From assembly GCF_007673235.1 (NCBI RefSeq), contig NZ_VDZH01000004.1:408620-472619 (forward strand): 64,000 nt of DNA, read 5' to 3'. The DNA is from Curtobacterium pusillum. GTDB lineage: Bacteria > Actinomycetota > Actinomycetes > Actinomycetales > Microbacteriaceae. A model generated the notes under the pieces. The model was not told the origin of the DNA and searched no databases. It worked only from the letters and a program-made list of their open reading frames with translations. Shown here piece by piece: positions 56,169 through 64,000 of the stretch (the stretch's first letter is position 1; each line of letters opens with the position of its first letter). Both the position numbers and the translations under genes were made by a program.

Positions 56169-58115
56169 TCAGCCGAGCAGTGGCCGCTGGGCCGCGACCT
56201 GCTGCTCGTACTCGGCTCGGGCCTGCTGCGTGCTCGGCAGCGTGGAGGTCTGGGCGACGGGAACGTCCCACCAGCCGTCGCCGTCCGGGGCGTAGACGAG
56301 CGGGTCGGAGTGGACGTGCACGAGCGTGGTGTGGTCGTTCGCCTTCGCCTGGCGCACCGCGGCCTTGAGGTCCTCGATCGCGTTCGGTCCGGGCTGGACC
56401 TCGATCACGTCGACGCCGTACGAGCGGGCGTTCGCGGCGAGGTCGACGGGCAGGACGTCGTCGCCCTCGAACGAGCCGGTCTCGTCCAGGTAGCGGTACT
56501 TCGTGCCGTAGCGCTCGGACCCGACGGTCTCGGACAGGTGCCCGATCGACGCGTACCCGTTGTTCTGGATGAGGACGACGACGATCTTGATGCCCTCGGC
56601 CACGGCGGTCACGAGCTCGGTGTGCAGCATGAGGTAGCTGCCGTCGCCGACCATGACGATCGCGTCGCGGTCCGGGGCACCCCGGCGGACGCCGATGCCG
56701 CCGGCGATCTCGTAGCCCATGCACGAGAAGGCGTACTCGACGTGGTAACCGAGTTCGTCCCGCACCCGCCAGAGCTTGTGCAGGTCGCCGGGCAGCGAGC
56801 CCGCGGCCTGGATGACGACGTCGCGGGGATCGGTCACCGACTGCACGGCGCCGATGATCTCGGGCTGGCCGGGCAGGGCGAGGCCGGACGGCGCGAACGC
56901 GGCGTCCACCGCCGCGTCCCACGCGGCCTTCTGGGATGCGATCTCGGCGGCGTAGGCGTCGTCGACGACGTACGCGGGCTCTGCGGGCGACGACCCGGCG
57001 GACGTGAGCGACGCGGTCAGGGCGACCAGTGCCTCCCGGGCGTCCGCGATCAGCGGCAGCTGCGAACCGTGCTTGTACGCGTCGAACGCAGCGACGTTCA
57101 CGTTGACGAACGTGACGTCCGGGTTCTGGAACGCGGTCCGCGACGCCGTCGTGAAGTCGCTGTACCGCGTGCCGATCCCGATGACGACGTCGGCCTGCGC
57201 CGCGATCGCGTTCGCGGCTGCGGTGCCGGTCGCACCGATGCCGCCGAGGTACTGCGGGTGGTCCCACACGAGCGAGCCGCCGCCGGCCTGCGAGGTGCCG
57301 ACGGGGATGCCGGTGGCCTCGACGAACGCGGCGAGTTCGTCGGCCGCGTCCGAGTAGAGCACCCCACCACCCGCGACGACGACCGGACGCTCCGCCGCTC
57401 GGATCGCCGCCACCGCACGCGCCAGCGGCCCGTGCTCGGGCAGCGGACGACGGATGTGCCACTCGCGCGGCTGCAGGAAGGCGACGGGGACGTCGAACTC
57501 CTCGGCCTGGACGTCCTCCGGCAGCGCGATCGTCACGGCACCGGTCTCGGCCGGGTCGGTCAGGACGCGCATCGCCGCGAGGGCGATCGAGAAGAGCTGC
57601 TCCGGGCGCTCGACACGGTCGAAGTAGCGGGACAGCGGACGGAACGCGTCGGTCACCTGCAACGAGGTGTCGTGCGGCAGCTCGATCTGCTGCAGCACGG
57701 GGTCGGTCGTGCGCGTGGCGAAGGTGTCCGACGGCAGCAGCAGTGCGGGCAGCCGGTTCGTCGTCGCGAGCGCCGCGGCGGTGAGCATGTTGGCGGCACC
57801 CGGGCCGACCGACGCCGTCGCGGCGAAGGTCGCTCGGCGGCGGTGCATGCGCGCGAAGCCGACGGCCTCGTGCACCATCGCCTGCTCGTTGCGGGCCTGG
57901 TGGTACGGCAGCAGACCGGGCTGCTCGACGTGGAGCTGCTTGATGGCCTGACCGACGCCCGCGACGTTGCCGTGCCCGAAGATGCCGAAGATCCCCGGGA
58001 TGGTGCGTTCGCGGACGTCGCCGTCGACGGTCCACTGGTTGGCCAGGAACTCGACGAGCGCCTGGCCGACGGTCATCCGGCGCGTCGCGCCGGCTGCGCG
58101 CGTGGTGGTGGTCAC
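56169..58115 (-). CDS. iolD: trihydroxycyclohexane-1,2-dione hydrolase (ThDP-dependent)
   Basis: The 648-residue ThDP enzyme opens the ring to 5-deoxy-glucuronate. The N-terminal ThDP-activating region is RMTVGQALVEFLANQW with the Glu later in NEQAMVHEAVG, and the pyrophosphate/metal motif is MVGDGSYLMLH...IVVVLIQNNGYASIGHL. GTG start overlaps iolB by GTGA with AAGGAG upstream. Length and order match IolD. Confidence 0.95.
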   Translation of the reverse strand: MTTTTRAAGATRRMTVGQALVEFLANQWTVDGDVRERTIPGIFGIFGHGNVAGVGQAIKQLHVEQPGLLPYHQARNEQAMVHEAVGFARMHRRRATFAATASVGPGAANMLTAAALATTNRLPALLLPSDTFATRTTDPVLQQIELPHDTSLQVTDAFRPLSRYFDRVERPEQLFSIALAAMRVLTDPAETGAVTIALPEDVQAEEFDVPVAFLQPREWHIRRPLPEHGPLARAVAAIRAAERPVVVAGGGVLYSDAADELAAFVEATGIPVGTSQAGGGSLVWDHPQYLGGIGATGTAAANAIAAQADVVIGIGTRYSDFTTASRTAFQNPDVTFVNVNVAAFDAYKHGSQLPLIADAREALVALTASLTSAGSSPAEPAYVVDDAYAAEIASQKAAWDAAVDAAFAPSGLALPGQPEIIGAVQSVTDPRDVVIQAAGSLPGDLHKLWRVRDELGYHVEYAFSCMGYEIAGGIGVRRGAPDRDAIVMVGDGSYLMLHTELVTAVAEGIKIVVVLIQNNGYASIGHLSETVGSERYGTKYRYLDETGSFEGDDVLPVDLAANARSYGVDVIEVQPGPNAIEDLKAAVRQAKANDHTTLVHVHSDPLVYAPDGDGWWDVPVAQTSTLPSTQQARAEYEQQVAAQRPLLG

Positions 58116-59026
58116 GCGGACTCCTTCTCGTAGGGCAGGCGCGGGTCGAGCTGCTCGCTCTCCCACACCTGGCGGACCCAGCCGTGGGCCGGGTCGTCGG
58201 TGATGTTCCAGACGCGCTCCGGGTCGGGGCCGGCCATCACGTTGAGGTAGTACATGTCGTAGCCCGGCGCTGCGACGGCCGGGCCGTGCCAGCCGTACGG
58301 CACGAGGGCGATGTCGCCCGTGCGGACCTCGCGGAACTCGTCGATCGCACGGTCGTCAGACGCGTACGTCCGGTGCAGCGCGAACGGGTCAGCGCTGGCC
58401 GGGGCGGAGACCCCCCGGGCCACCGCGGACTCGTAGTAGTAGATCTCCTCGAGGTTCGACTCCTCGCCGGGCACGTTCGTGTCGTGCTTGTGCGGCGGGT
58501 ACGACGACCAGTTGCCGGCCGGCGTGATCACCTCGCAGACCAGGAGCTTCACCGCGTCGAGCCCGGCCGGGGTGCCGAAGTTGTGCACCTGTCGGCTGGA
58601 CTGGCCGGCGCCGCGGAGCTCCACGGGCACGTCGCCCTTCGCGATGTACCCGACCGGCTTGACGACGTCGGTGGGCGCCTCGGCGACCGCGACCCGTCCC
58701 GATCCGGTGATCCGCGCCTCCAGGCCGGAACCCAGGTACAGGACGTCGGTGGGGCCTTCGAAGACCCCGCCACGTCCCTCCAGGCCCTGCTCGCCGGTCT
58801 CGGCGCCGGACCACGCGACGTGGAAGCTCCCCGAGAGCGGCACGACCATGCGCTCCACGGCAGCGGCCTGGAGGCGCAGCTCACCTCCGTCGGTCAGCGC
58901 GCCGGTCCGCAGACCGGTGTGCGCCCACCCCTCGATGCGTCCGTCCACCACGTCGGTCCAGCCCGCCTCGGGGCGGGATCCGGCGGGGACGAACCAGTCG
59001 TCGTGCTGGTGCTGTTCGTTCGTCAT
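58112..59026 (-). CDS. iolB: 5-deoxy-glucuronate isomerase
   Basis: The 304-residue bicupin converts 5-deoxy-glucuronate to 2-deoxy-5-keto-gluconate. The cupin metal motif is NWSSYPPHKHDTNVPGEESNLEEIYYY, with VPYGWHGPAVAAPGYDMYYLN as the second cupin part. It is coupled to iolD by a four-base overlap and follows iolA by seven bases. Confidence 0.95.
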   Translation of the reverse strand: MTNEQHQHDDWFVPAGSRPEAGWTDVVDGRIEGWAHTGLRTGALTDGGELRLQAAAVERMVVPLSGSFHVAWSGAETGEQGLEGRGGVFEGPTDVLYLGSGLEARITGSGRVAVAEAPTDVVKPVGYIAKGDVPVELRGAGQSSRQVHNFGTPAGLDAVKLLVCEVITPAGNWSSYPPHKHDTNVPGEESNLEEIYYYESAVARGVSAPASADPFALHRTYASDDRAIDEFREVRTGDIALVPYGWHGPAVAAPGYDMYYLNVMAGPDPERVWNITDDPAHGWVRQVWESEQLDPRLPYEKESA

Positions 59027-59033
59027 GCGCGGG

Positions 59034-60545
59034 TCAGTTGCTCGACGGGAAGCCGAGGTTGATGCCGCCGTGCGACGGGTCGAGCCAGCGGCTCGTGATC
59101 GCCTTCTGGCGGGTGAAGAAGCTCACGCCGTCGGCGCCGTACGCCTTGTGGTCGCCGAACAGCGAGTTCTTCCAGCCACCGAACGAGTAGTACGCGACCG
59201 GCACCGGGATCGGCACGTTGATGCCGATCATGCCGACCTGCACATCGCGCTGGAAGCGACGGGCGGCGCCGCCGTCGTTCGTGAAGATGGCGGTCCCGTT
59301 GCCGTACGCACCCGAGTTGATGAGCTCGAGGCCCTCTTCGTACGTGGCGACGCGGACGACGCTCAGCACCGGACCGAAGATCTCCTCGGTGTAGACGCGG
59401 CTCGTGGTGGGGACCTGGTCGATCAGCGTCGGGCCCAGCCAGAAGCCGTTCTCGTCGCCGTCGGGTCGGACGGTGCGGCCGTCCACCACAACCACCGCAC
59501 CGTCCTGCTCTGCGACCTCGATGTACGAGGCGACCTTGTCACGGTGCTGCTTCGTGACGAGCGGGCCCATGTCGCACCCGCGACGACCGTCGCCGATGCG
59601 CAGGGTGGCCGCGCGGTCCTTGATCTTCTGGATGAGATCGTCGGCCACGGGCTCGACGGCGACGACGACCGAGATCGCCATGCAGCGCTCGCCGGCGGAC
59701 CCGAAGCCCGCGTTGATGGCGTTGTCCGCGACGAGGTCGAGGTCTGCGTCCGGCAGCACCAGCATGTGGTTCTTCGCGCCGCCGAGGGCCTGCACGCGCT
59801 TGCCGTGCTTGGTGCCGGTCTCGTAGACGTACTGGGCGATCGGGGTCGAGCCGACGAACGAGATCGACTCGACGTCGGGGCTGGTGAGCAGCCCGTCGAC
59901 GCTCAGCTTGTCGCCGTTCAGGACGTTGAAGACGCCATCGGGCAGCCCGGCCTCGGAGAACTTCTCGGCGAGCCAGATGGCGGCGCTCGGGTCCTTCTCG
60001 CTCGGCTTCAGCACGACGGTGTTGCCCGCGGCGATCGCGATCGGCAGGAACCACAGCGGCACCATGGCCGGGAAGTTGAACGGGCTGATGATGCCCACCA
60101 CGCCGAGCGGCTGCCGGATCGAGTACACGTCGATGCCGGTCGACACCTGGTCGCTGAACTCACCCTTGAGCAGGCTCGGGATGTTCGTCGCGAGCTCCAC
60201 GACCTCCTGACCACGGGCGATCTCACCGAGCGCGTCGTCGATGACCTTGCCGTGCTCGCTCGTGATGATCTCGGCGAGCTCGCCCTTGTCGCGGTTGAGG
60301 ATCTCGCGGAAGGAGAACAGGATCTGCTGGCGCTTGGTGAGCGAGAGGTTGCTCCACGCCGGGAACGCGGCCTTGGCGCTCGCGATGGCGGCCTGGATCT
60401 CGTCCTCGTTCGCCAGGGCGACCTGCTTCGTCGCGACGCCGAGCGCGGGGTCGTACACGGGAGCGGTGTTTCCCGACACGGACTCGACGCGCTTGCCGTC
60501 GATCCAGTGGCCGACGGTGGAGGTGGTGGTCTCCGTGATGGTCAT
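59034..60545 (-). CDS. iolA: methylmalonate/malonate semialdehyde dehydrogenase (CoA-acylating)
   Basis: The 503-residue aldehyde dehydrogenase (MmsA type) turns malonate semialdehyde into acetyl-CoA and CO2. The catalytic Cys is in GSAGERCMAISV, the substrate and NAD regions include SPFNFPAMVPLWF and FVGSTPIAQYVYE, and the C-terminal PVPVAYYSFGGWKNSLFGDH is typical of MmsA/IolA. Overlaps the aldolase gene by four bases. Confidence 0.95.
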   Translation of the reverse strand: MTITETTTSTVGHWIDGKRVESVSGNTAPVYDPALGVATKQVALANEDEIQAAIASAKAAFPAWSNLSLTKRQQILFSFREILNRDKGELAEIITSEHGKVIDDALGEIARGQEVVELATNIPSLLKGEFSDQVSTGIDVYSIRQPLGVVGIISPFNFPAMVPLWFLPIAIAAGNTVVLKPSEKDPSAAIWLAEKFSEAGLPDGVFNVLNGDKLSVDGLLTSPDVESISFVGSTPIAQYVYETGTKHGKRVQALGGAKNHMLVLPDADLDLVADNAINAGFGSAGERCMAISVVVAVEPVADDLIQKIKDRAATLRIGDGRRGCDMGPLVTKQHRDKVASYIEVAEQDGAVVVVDGRTVRPDGDENGFWLGPTLIDQVPTTSRVYTEEIFGPVLSVVRVATYEEGLELINSGAYGNGTAIFTNDGGAARRFQRDVQVGMIGINVPIPVPVAYYSFGGWKNSLFGDHKAYGADGVSFFTRQKAITSRWLDPSHGGINLGFPSSN

Positions 60546-61516
60546 GCGTTGCTTCCTTCGAGTGTGGTGGCTTCTTCGTGCGTGGCGGCGTCTTCGTGCG
60601 TGCTGACGTCTTCTTGCGTGGTTCCGCCGCCCGTGTGGACGAGACCGGCGGCGACGTCCACCGCGGCGGCGACGTCGCCGTCCGGTGGGTAGAGCAGGGT
60701 GCGGCCGACGACCAGGCCGCGCACTCCGGGGAGCGCGAGGGCGTCGGCCCACTTGGCGTAGGTCTCGAGCGGGCGGGACGAGGGGTCCCCGCCGAGCAGC
60801 AGCGTCGGCAGCGTCGTCGCGGCCATCACCCGCTCCATGTCGTCGACGACCGGGATCTTCAGCCAGCTGTAGGCGCTCGACTCCCCCAGGCCCGCGGCGA
60901 TCGCCATCGAGGTGATGACGGCGTCGGCGGTCAGGTCGTTCACGACCCGGCCGTCCTGCCACGCGGACATGAACGGTTCGAGCATGATCGGCAGCTGGAG
61001 TGCGGCGGCTTCGCTGACCGCACGGGCCGTGGCCTCGAGCGTCGGGGCCGTGCCCGAGTCCTCGAGCGCGATGCGCACCAGGAGCTTGGCGAAGTCGAGC
61101 CCGGAGTCCTTGATGGCCTGCGCCGAGTACGCCGTGTAGCGGTCGTCCATCTCGAACGACGCACCGCGCAGACCACCGCGGTTCATCGAGCCGACGACGA
61201 CCTTGCCGTCGAGGGCGCCGAGCAGCGCCAGGTCCTCGAGGATGTCCGGCGTGCCGAGGACGCCGTCGACGCCCGGGCGGCCGAGGGCCGTGACGAGCCG
61301 CTCGAGCAGGTCGTAGCGGTCGGCCATGGCGGACTCGTCGTTCCTGACGGCCAGGGCTCCGCGGGCCGGGTGGTCGGCGGCGACGATGAAGAGCTTGCCG
61401 TCGTCGGCGAGCAGGGAGCGCTTGCGGCGGGCGTCGAGCGTGGCCCGCACGAGGTCGGGCTGTCCGGCGCGGATGTCCCGCAGCCGGGCGAAGTCCGCGG
61501 TGCTGATCTCAGGCAT
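60542..61516 (-). CDS. Cgl0159-like (beta/alpha)8-barrel, probable aldolase of inositol breakdown
   Basis: The 324-residue protein has a DeoC/LacD-like barrel with FIVAADHPARGALAV, LGTPDILEDLALLG and LKIPVVDDMERVM (candidate Lys). It occupies the iolC-iolA position held by a protein of this kind in C. glutamicum and may cleave 2-deoxy-5-keto-gluconate 6-phosphate to DHAP and malonate semialdehyde in place of IolJ. The tail has repeated THED/THEE units. It overlaps iolC by eight bases and iolA by four. Confidence 0.8.
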   Translation of the reverse strand: MPEISTADFARLRDIRAGQPDLVRATLDARRKRSLLADDGKLFIVAADHPARGALAVRNDESAMADRYDLLERLVTALGRPGVDGVLGTPDILEDLALLGALDGKVVVGSMNRGGLRGASFEMDDRYTAYSAQAIKDSGLDFAKLLVRIALEDSGTAPTLEATARAVSEAAALQLPIMLEPFMSAWQDGRVVNDLTADAVITSMAIAAGLGESSAYSWLKIPVVDDMERVMAATTLPTLLLGGDPSSRPLETYAKWADALALPGVRGLVVGRTLLYPPDGDVAAAVDVAAGLVHTGGGTTQEDVSTHEDAATHEEATTLEGSNA

Positions 61517-62537
61517 CGACCTTCTCCTCGGTGCTGTCGTGAGTGCTGTCGTGGGTGGTGCCTTCGGCCGGGTTCGACTGGATGAAGGCGTCGATCTCGT
61601 CGCTGGTCGGCATGGCCGTGGAGCACTCGAACCGGGTCGCGACGATGGCGCCGGCGGCGTTGCAGAAGGCGAGGATCCGCTCGAGGCCCCAGCCCTGCAG
61701 CAGGCCGTGGGTCAGCGCGCCGCCGAAGCCGTCGCCCGACCCGAGGCCGTTCACGACGTCGATGTGGTGCGGGCGGAACTCGACGAACTCGTCGCGGGTC
61801 TTCGCGAGCACGCCCTTGGGGCCCTGCTTCACGATGGCGATCTCGACACCACGTTCGAGCAGGGCGTCGGCGGCGCGCACCGGGTCGGTCTCCCCGACGG
61901 CGACCTCGCACTCCTCGCGGTTGCCGACGGCGACGGTGGCGTGCTCGAGGGCGACGGCGACCTCACGCGTGGCGGCCTCGGGACTCGACCAGAACATCGA
62001 CCGGTAGTCCAGGTCCAGGACGGTGTGGAGCTTCGTGTCGTTCTGCGACGCGCTCCGCGCTTCGTAGGCAACGTGGTGGGCCTGGCGGCTCGGCTCCTCG
62101 CTGAGGCCGGTCACCGTGGTCCAGAAGATCTTCGCCCGCTCGATCTCGTGCAGCGGGAGGGACTTCGCCGTGATCATCAGGTCCGGGGCCTTGGGCGCCC
62201 GGTAGAAGTACAGCGGGAAGTCGTCCGGCGGGAAGATCTCGCAGAACGCGACGGGGGTGTTCAGCCCGTCGACGGTCTCGACGAAGTCGTTCGCGACGCC
62301 GAACTCCGGCAGGGTGCGGGCGATGTAGCGGCCGAACGGGTCGTTGCCCGTGCGGGTGATGACGGCTGCGTCGGCGCCGTGGCGCGCAGCCGCGATCGCG
62401 ACGTTCGTGGCGCTGCCGCCGACGGACTTCGAGAACGTCGAGACGTCTTCGAGCGGGCCCGTCTGCTGGGGGTAGATGTCGACGCTCACGCGACCCATGG
62501 TGATCACGTCGTAGGCGTGGGGAGCTCGGTTCGTCAT
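61509..62537 (-). CDS. iolC: 5-dehydro-2-deoxygluconokinase
   Basis: The 342-residue PfkB-type sugar kinase phosphorylates 2-deoxy-5-keto-gluconate. SVGGSATNVAIAAARHGADAAV is the N-terminal PfkB signature, and GLGSGDGFGGALTHG the catalytic Asp loop. The start is ATG. It is the first gene of the operon; a perfect ATGTCATGACAT palindrome lies about 70 bases upstream. Confidence 0.94.
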   Translation of the reverse strand: MTNRAPHAYDVITMGRVSVDIYPQQTGPLEDVSTFSKSVGGSATNVAIAAARHGADAAVITRTGNDPFGRYIARTLPEFGVANDFVETVDGLNTPVAFCEIFPPDDFPLYFYRAPKAPDLMITAKSLPLHEIERAKIFWTTVTGLSEEPSRQAHHVAYEARSASQNDTKLHTVLDLDYRSMFWSSPEAATREVAVALEHATVAVGNREECEVAVGETDPVRAADALLERGVEIAIVKQGPKGVLAKTRDEFVEFRPHHIDVVNGLGSGDGFGGALTHGLLQGWGLERILAFCNAAGAIVATRFECSTAMPTSDEIDAFIQSNPAEGTTHDSTHDSTEEKVDA

Positions 62538-62605
62538 GCGACGTGGTGGACCTTCCGTGCGGCTTCATCGGCGGACGATCACGACTGTACACCTTGTTTG
62601 CCCTA

Positions 62606-62617
62606 ATGTCATGACAT
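62606..62617. promoter_or_regulatory. TGTC-NN-GACA operator candidate, inositol operon promoter
   Basis: ATGTCATGACAT is a perfect palindrome between iolC and rmuC, about 70 bases before the iolC ATG, fitting KGWCHTRACA. Confidence 0.7.
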
Positions 62618-62670
62618 GGATTCCGGCGGCCTGGAGGCGCGGTGTCGGTGGGTCCTGCCAAGGTCACGAC

Positions 62671-63933
62671 ATGCAGATCCTCGCCCTGGTCATCGGTCTC
62701 GTGATCGGCGTCGCCGTCGGCGCCGTCGTCGCCTGGTCGCTCGCCCGCTCCCGCGCCGGCGTGGACGCCGCGTCCGCCCGGGCCACGGCCGAGGCGCTGC
62801 GCGGGCAGCTCGACGCCGCCCGTCGTGACGCCGAGGAACGGCTCGACGCGCAGGACGCGCAGTACCGGCGGCAGGTCGACTCCCTCGAGCGCCGCGGCGC
62901 CGAGTTGGAGCACCTCGTGCAGCGCATGCACGGAGCCGACGCGGCCCGCAACGAGAACGAGTCGAAGGTGCTCTCCGCCCTCAGCCCGGTCGCCCAGACC
63001 CTCGACGTCATGCGCACCAAGATCGCCGAGCTCGAACAGGCCCGCAGCGAGCAGTACGGCACCCTGTCCGCGCAGCTCCGCTCCGCCGCCGAGTCCGAGG
63101 AGCGCCTGCGCGCCACGGCCGAGACCCTCGCGAGTGCCCTCTCCGCCAACAGCACGCGCGGGGTCTGGGGCGAGACACAGCTGCGGAACGTGGTGGAGGC
63201 CGCCGGGCTGCTCGAACGGGTCGACTTCGACGTGCAGTCCTCGGTGACGACCTCGGCCGGCGCCGCCCGCCCCGACATGATCGTGCACCTGCCCGGGGGC
63301 AAGAGCCTCGCCGTCGACGCCAAGGTGCCCTTCAGCGCCTACCTGCAGGCCGCCGAGATCCCCGCGAGCGCCACCGGGGCCGAGGGAGCCCGCCGCGACC
63401 AGCTCCTCCAGCAGCACGTCAAGGCACTCCGGGCGCACGTCGACGCCCTGGCCGCGCGGGAGTACTGGTCCGGGTACGACGCCTCCCCCGAACTGACCGT
63501 CGCGTTCATCCCGTCGGAGTCCCTCATCGCCAGCGCCCTCGCCGCCGACCCGGGGCTGCTCGACCACGCCTTCCGCAAGCGGGTCGCCCTGGCCTCACCC
63601 GTGACGCTCTGGTCGGTGCTCAAGACCGTGGCGTTCTCGTGGCAGCAGGACGTCGTCACGCAGGAGGCCCGCGAGCTCTTCACGATCTCGCGCGAACTGC
63701 ACGGACGCCTGGCCACGATGGCGCAGCACATCGACAAGCTCGGGCGGTCGATCCGGGGCTCCGTCGTCGACTACAACCGGTTCGTTGGGTCACTCGAGCG
63801 GCAGGTGCTCCCGAGTGCCCGGCGCCTGTCACTGCTCGACGAGTCGAAGGTCATCGCCGACCCCGCCACGATCGAGGACGAGCCGCGGCTGCTCACCGCC
63901 CCGGAGCTCGTCGCCGCCGCCGACCGCGACTGA
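62671..63933 (+). CDS. rmuC: DNA recombination protein RmuC
   Basis: The 420-residue protein has an N-terminal membrane helix (MQILALVIGLVIGVAVGAVV). A coiled coil of about 30-150 (ATAEALRGQLDAARRDAEER) follows, and then the nuclease-like core with STRGVWGETQLRNVVEAAGLLERVDFDVQ and DMIVHLPGGKSLAVDAKVPF. RmuC limits DNA inversions, perhaps as a membrane-tethered nuclease. It is divergent from the iol operon. The ATG at 62,671 was chosen because the membrane helix begins there. Confidence 0.92.
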   Translation: MQILALVIGLVIGVAVGAVVAWSLARSRAGVDAASARATAEALRGQLDAARRDAEERLDAQDAQYRRQVDSLERRGAELEHLVQRMHGADAARNENESKVLSALSPVAQTLDVMRTKIAELEQARSEQYGTLSAQLRSAAESEERLRATAETLASALSANSTRGVWGETQLRNVVEAAGLLERVDFDVQSSVTTSAGAARPDMIVHLPGGKSLAVDAKVPFSAYLQAAEIPASATGAEGARRDQLLQQHVKALRAHVDALAAREYWSGYDASPELTVAFIPSESLIASALAADPGLLDHAFRKRVALASPVTLWSVLKTVAFSWQQDVVTQEARELFTISRELHGRLATMAQHIDKLGRSIRGSVVDYNRFVGSLERQVLPSARRLSLLDESKVIADPATIEDEPRLLTAPELVAAADRD

Positions 63934-64000
63934 CGCACGCGGTCGCCGGCCCCGGCGCGGCTGCCGCCCGGCCCGGCCCGGCCGCCGCTGCCGCCGCTGC
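63934..64000. other. end of window
   Basis: GC-rich low-complexity sequence with short GGCCCGG and GCCGCTGCC repeats. No gene can be called. Confidence 0.5.

Noticed and set aside
58706..58735. Match to half of the dispersed palindrome inside iolB, and a similar one at 19872 in the PH-like gene
   Set aside because: They lie in conserved-looking coding sequence without the mirror half, so codon use (GLEAR, PGGAD) explains them well enough.

Overview
This 64 kb window is chromosomal DNA of very high GC content (about 70% by eye), densely packed, with many GTG starts. Gene content and family resemblance point to an actinomycete of the Microbacteriaceae, with Curtobacterium or a close relative my best guess. 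Supporting items are a DUF3117 protein, a 7Fe ferredoxin next to dapC, succinylase-type lysine genes, a PIG-L deacetylase, and an inositol cluster laid out as I recall it from Corynebacterium glutamicum. No rRNA, tRNA or CRISPR array was seen.

Layout. 1-4,770: the 3' end of an Mrp-type ATPase, a methyltransferase, a secreted GH18 chitinase-like enzyme, tatB, an O-methyltransferase and a small AAA ATPase. 4,786-9,683: a 24-bp tandem repeat, DUF3117, an AI-2E transporter, a GT-C glycosyltransferase and the divergent pair dapE/dapD. 9,811-15,851: gltA, dapC, fdxA, a PIG-L/membrane fusion, a lipoprotein and an M20 amidohydrolase. 15,942-22,979: typA, a CPBP protease, a Bcp peroxiredoxin and two PH-domain-like membrane proteins, with a repeat-rich spacer. 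20,449-27,578: a complete Opp/Dpp-type peptide importer. 27,898-35,320: an S9 peptidase, a secreted protein and gcvT-gcvH-gcvP behind a tandem glycine riboswitch. 35,426-43,494: a BlaI/M56 pair, an FBP-domain protein, a ribbon-helix-helix/VOC pair, LysR with two GNATs, a PatB-like aminotransferase, a PEP-mutase-family enzyme and an HD protein. 43,495-48,083: an accessory stretch with an orphan nucleotidyltransferase, a TacAT-type toxin-antitoxin pair and a 1.7-kb insert bounded by a duplication of the 3' end of ychF. 48,064-51,992: ychF, a DnaQ-like exonuclease, a GntR regulator and a tautomerase. 52,120-62,537: a nine-gene inositol catabolic operon. 62,671-63,933: rmuC.

Three patterns cut across the genes. 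First, near-perfect intergenic palindromes of one family (arms containing GGAGGCGCGGTGCCAG or a close variant) recur just after stop codons. Second, a roughly 80-bp repeat occurs three times (near 2,800, 20,160 and 20,300). Third, TGTC-NN-GACA palindromes lie upstream of the GntR gene, the tautomerase gene and the inositol operon. This makes the GntR protein a likely IolR-type regulator and links the tautomerase to inositol use.

The strongest candidates for something undescribed are the small integrase-less insert at the 3' end of ychF, the inositol regulon with its extra tautomerase and transaldolase, and the dispersed palindrome and repeat families.
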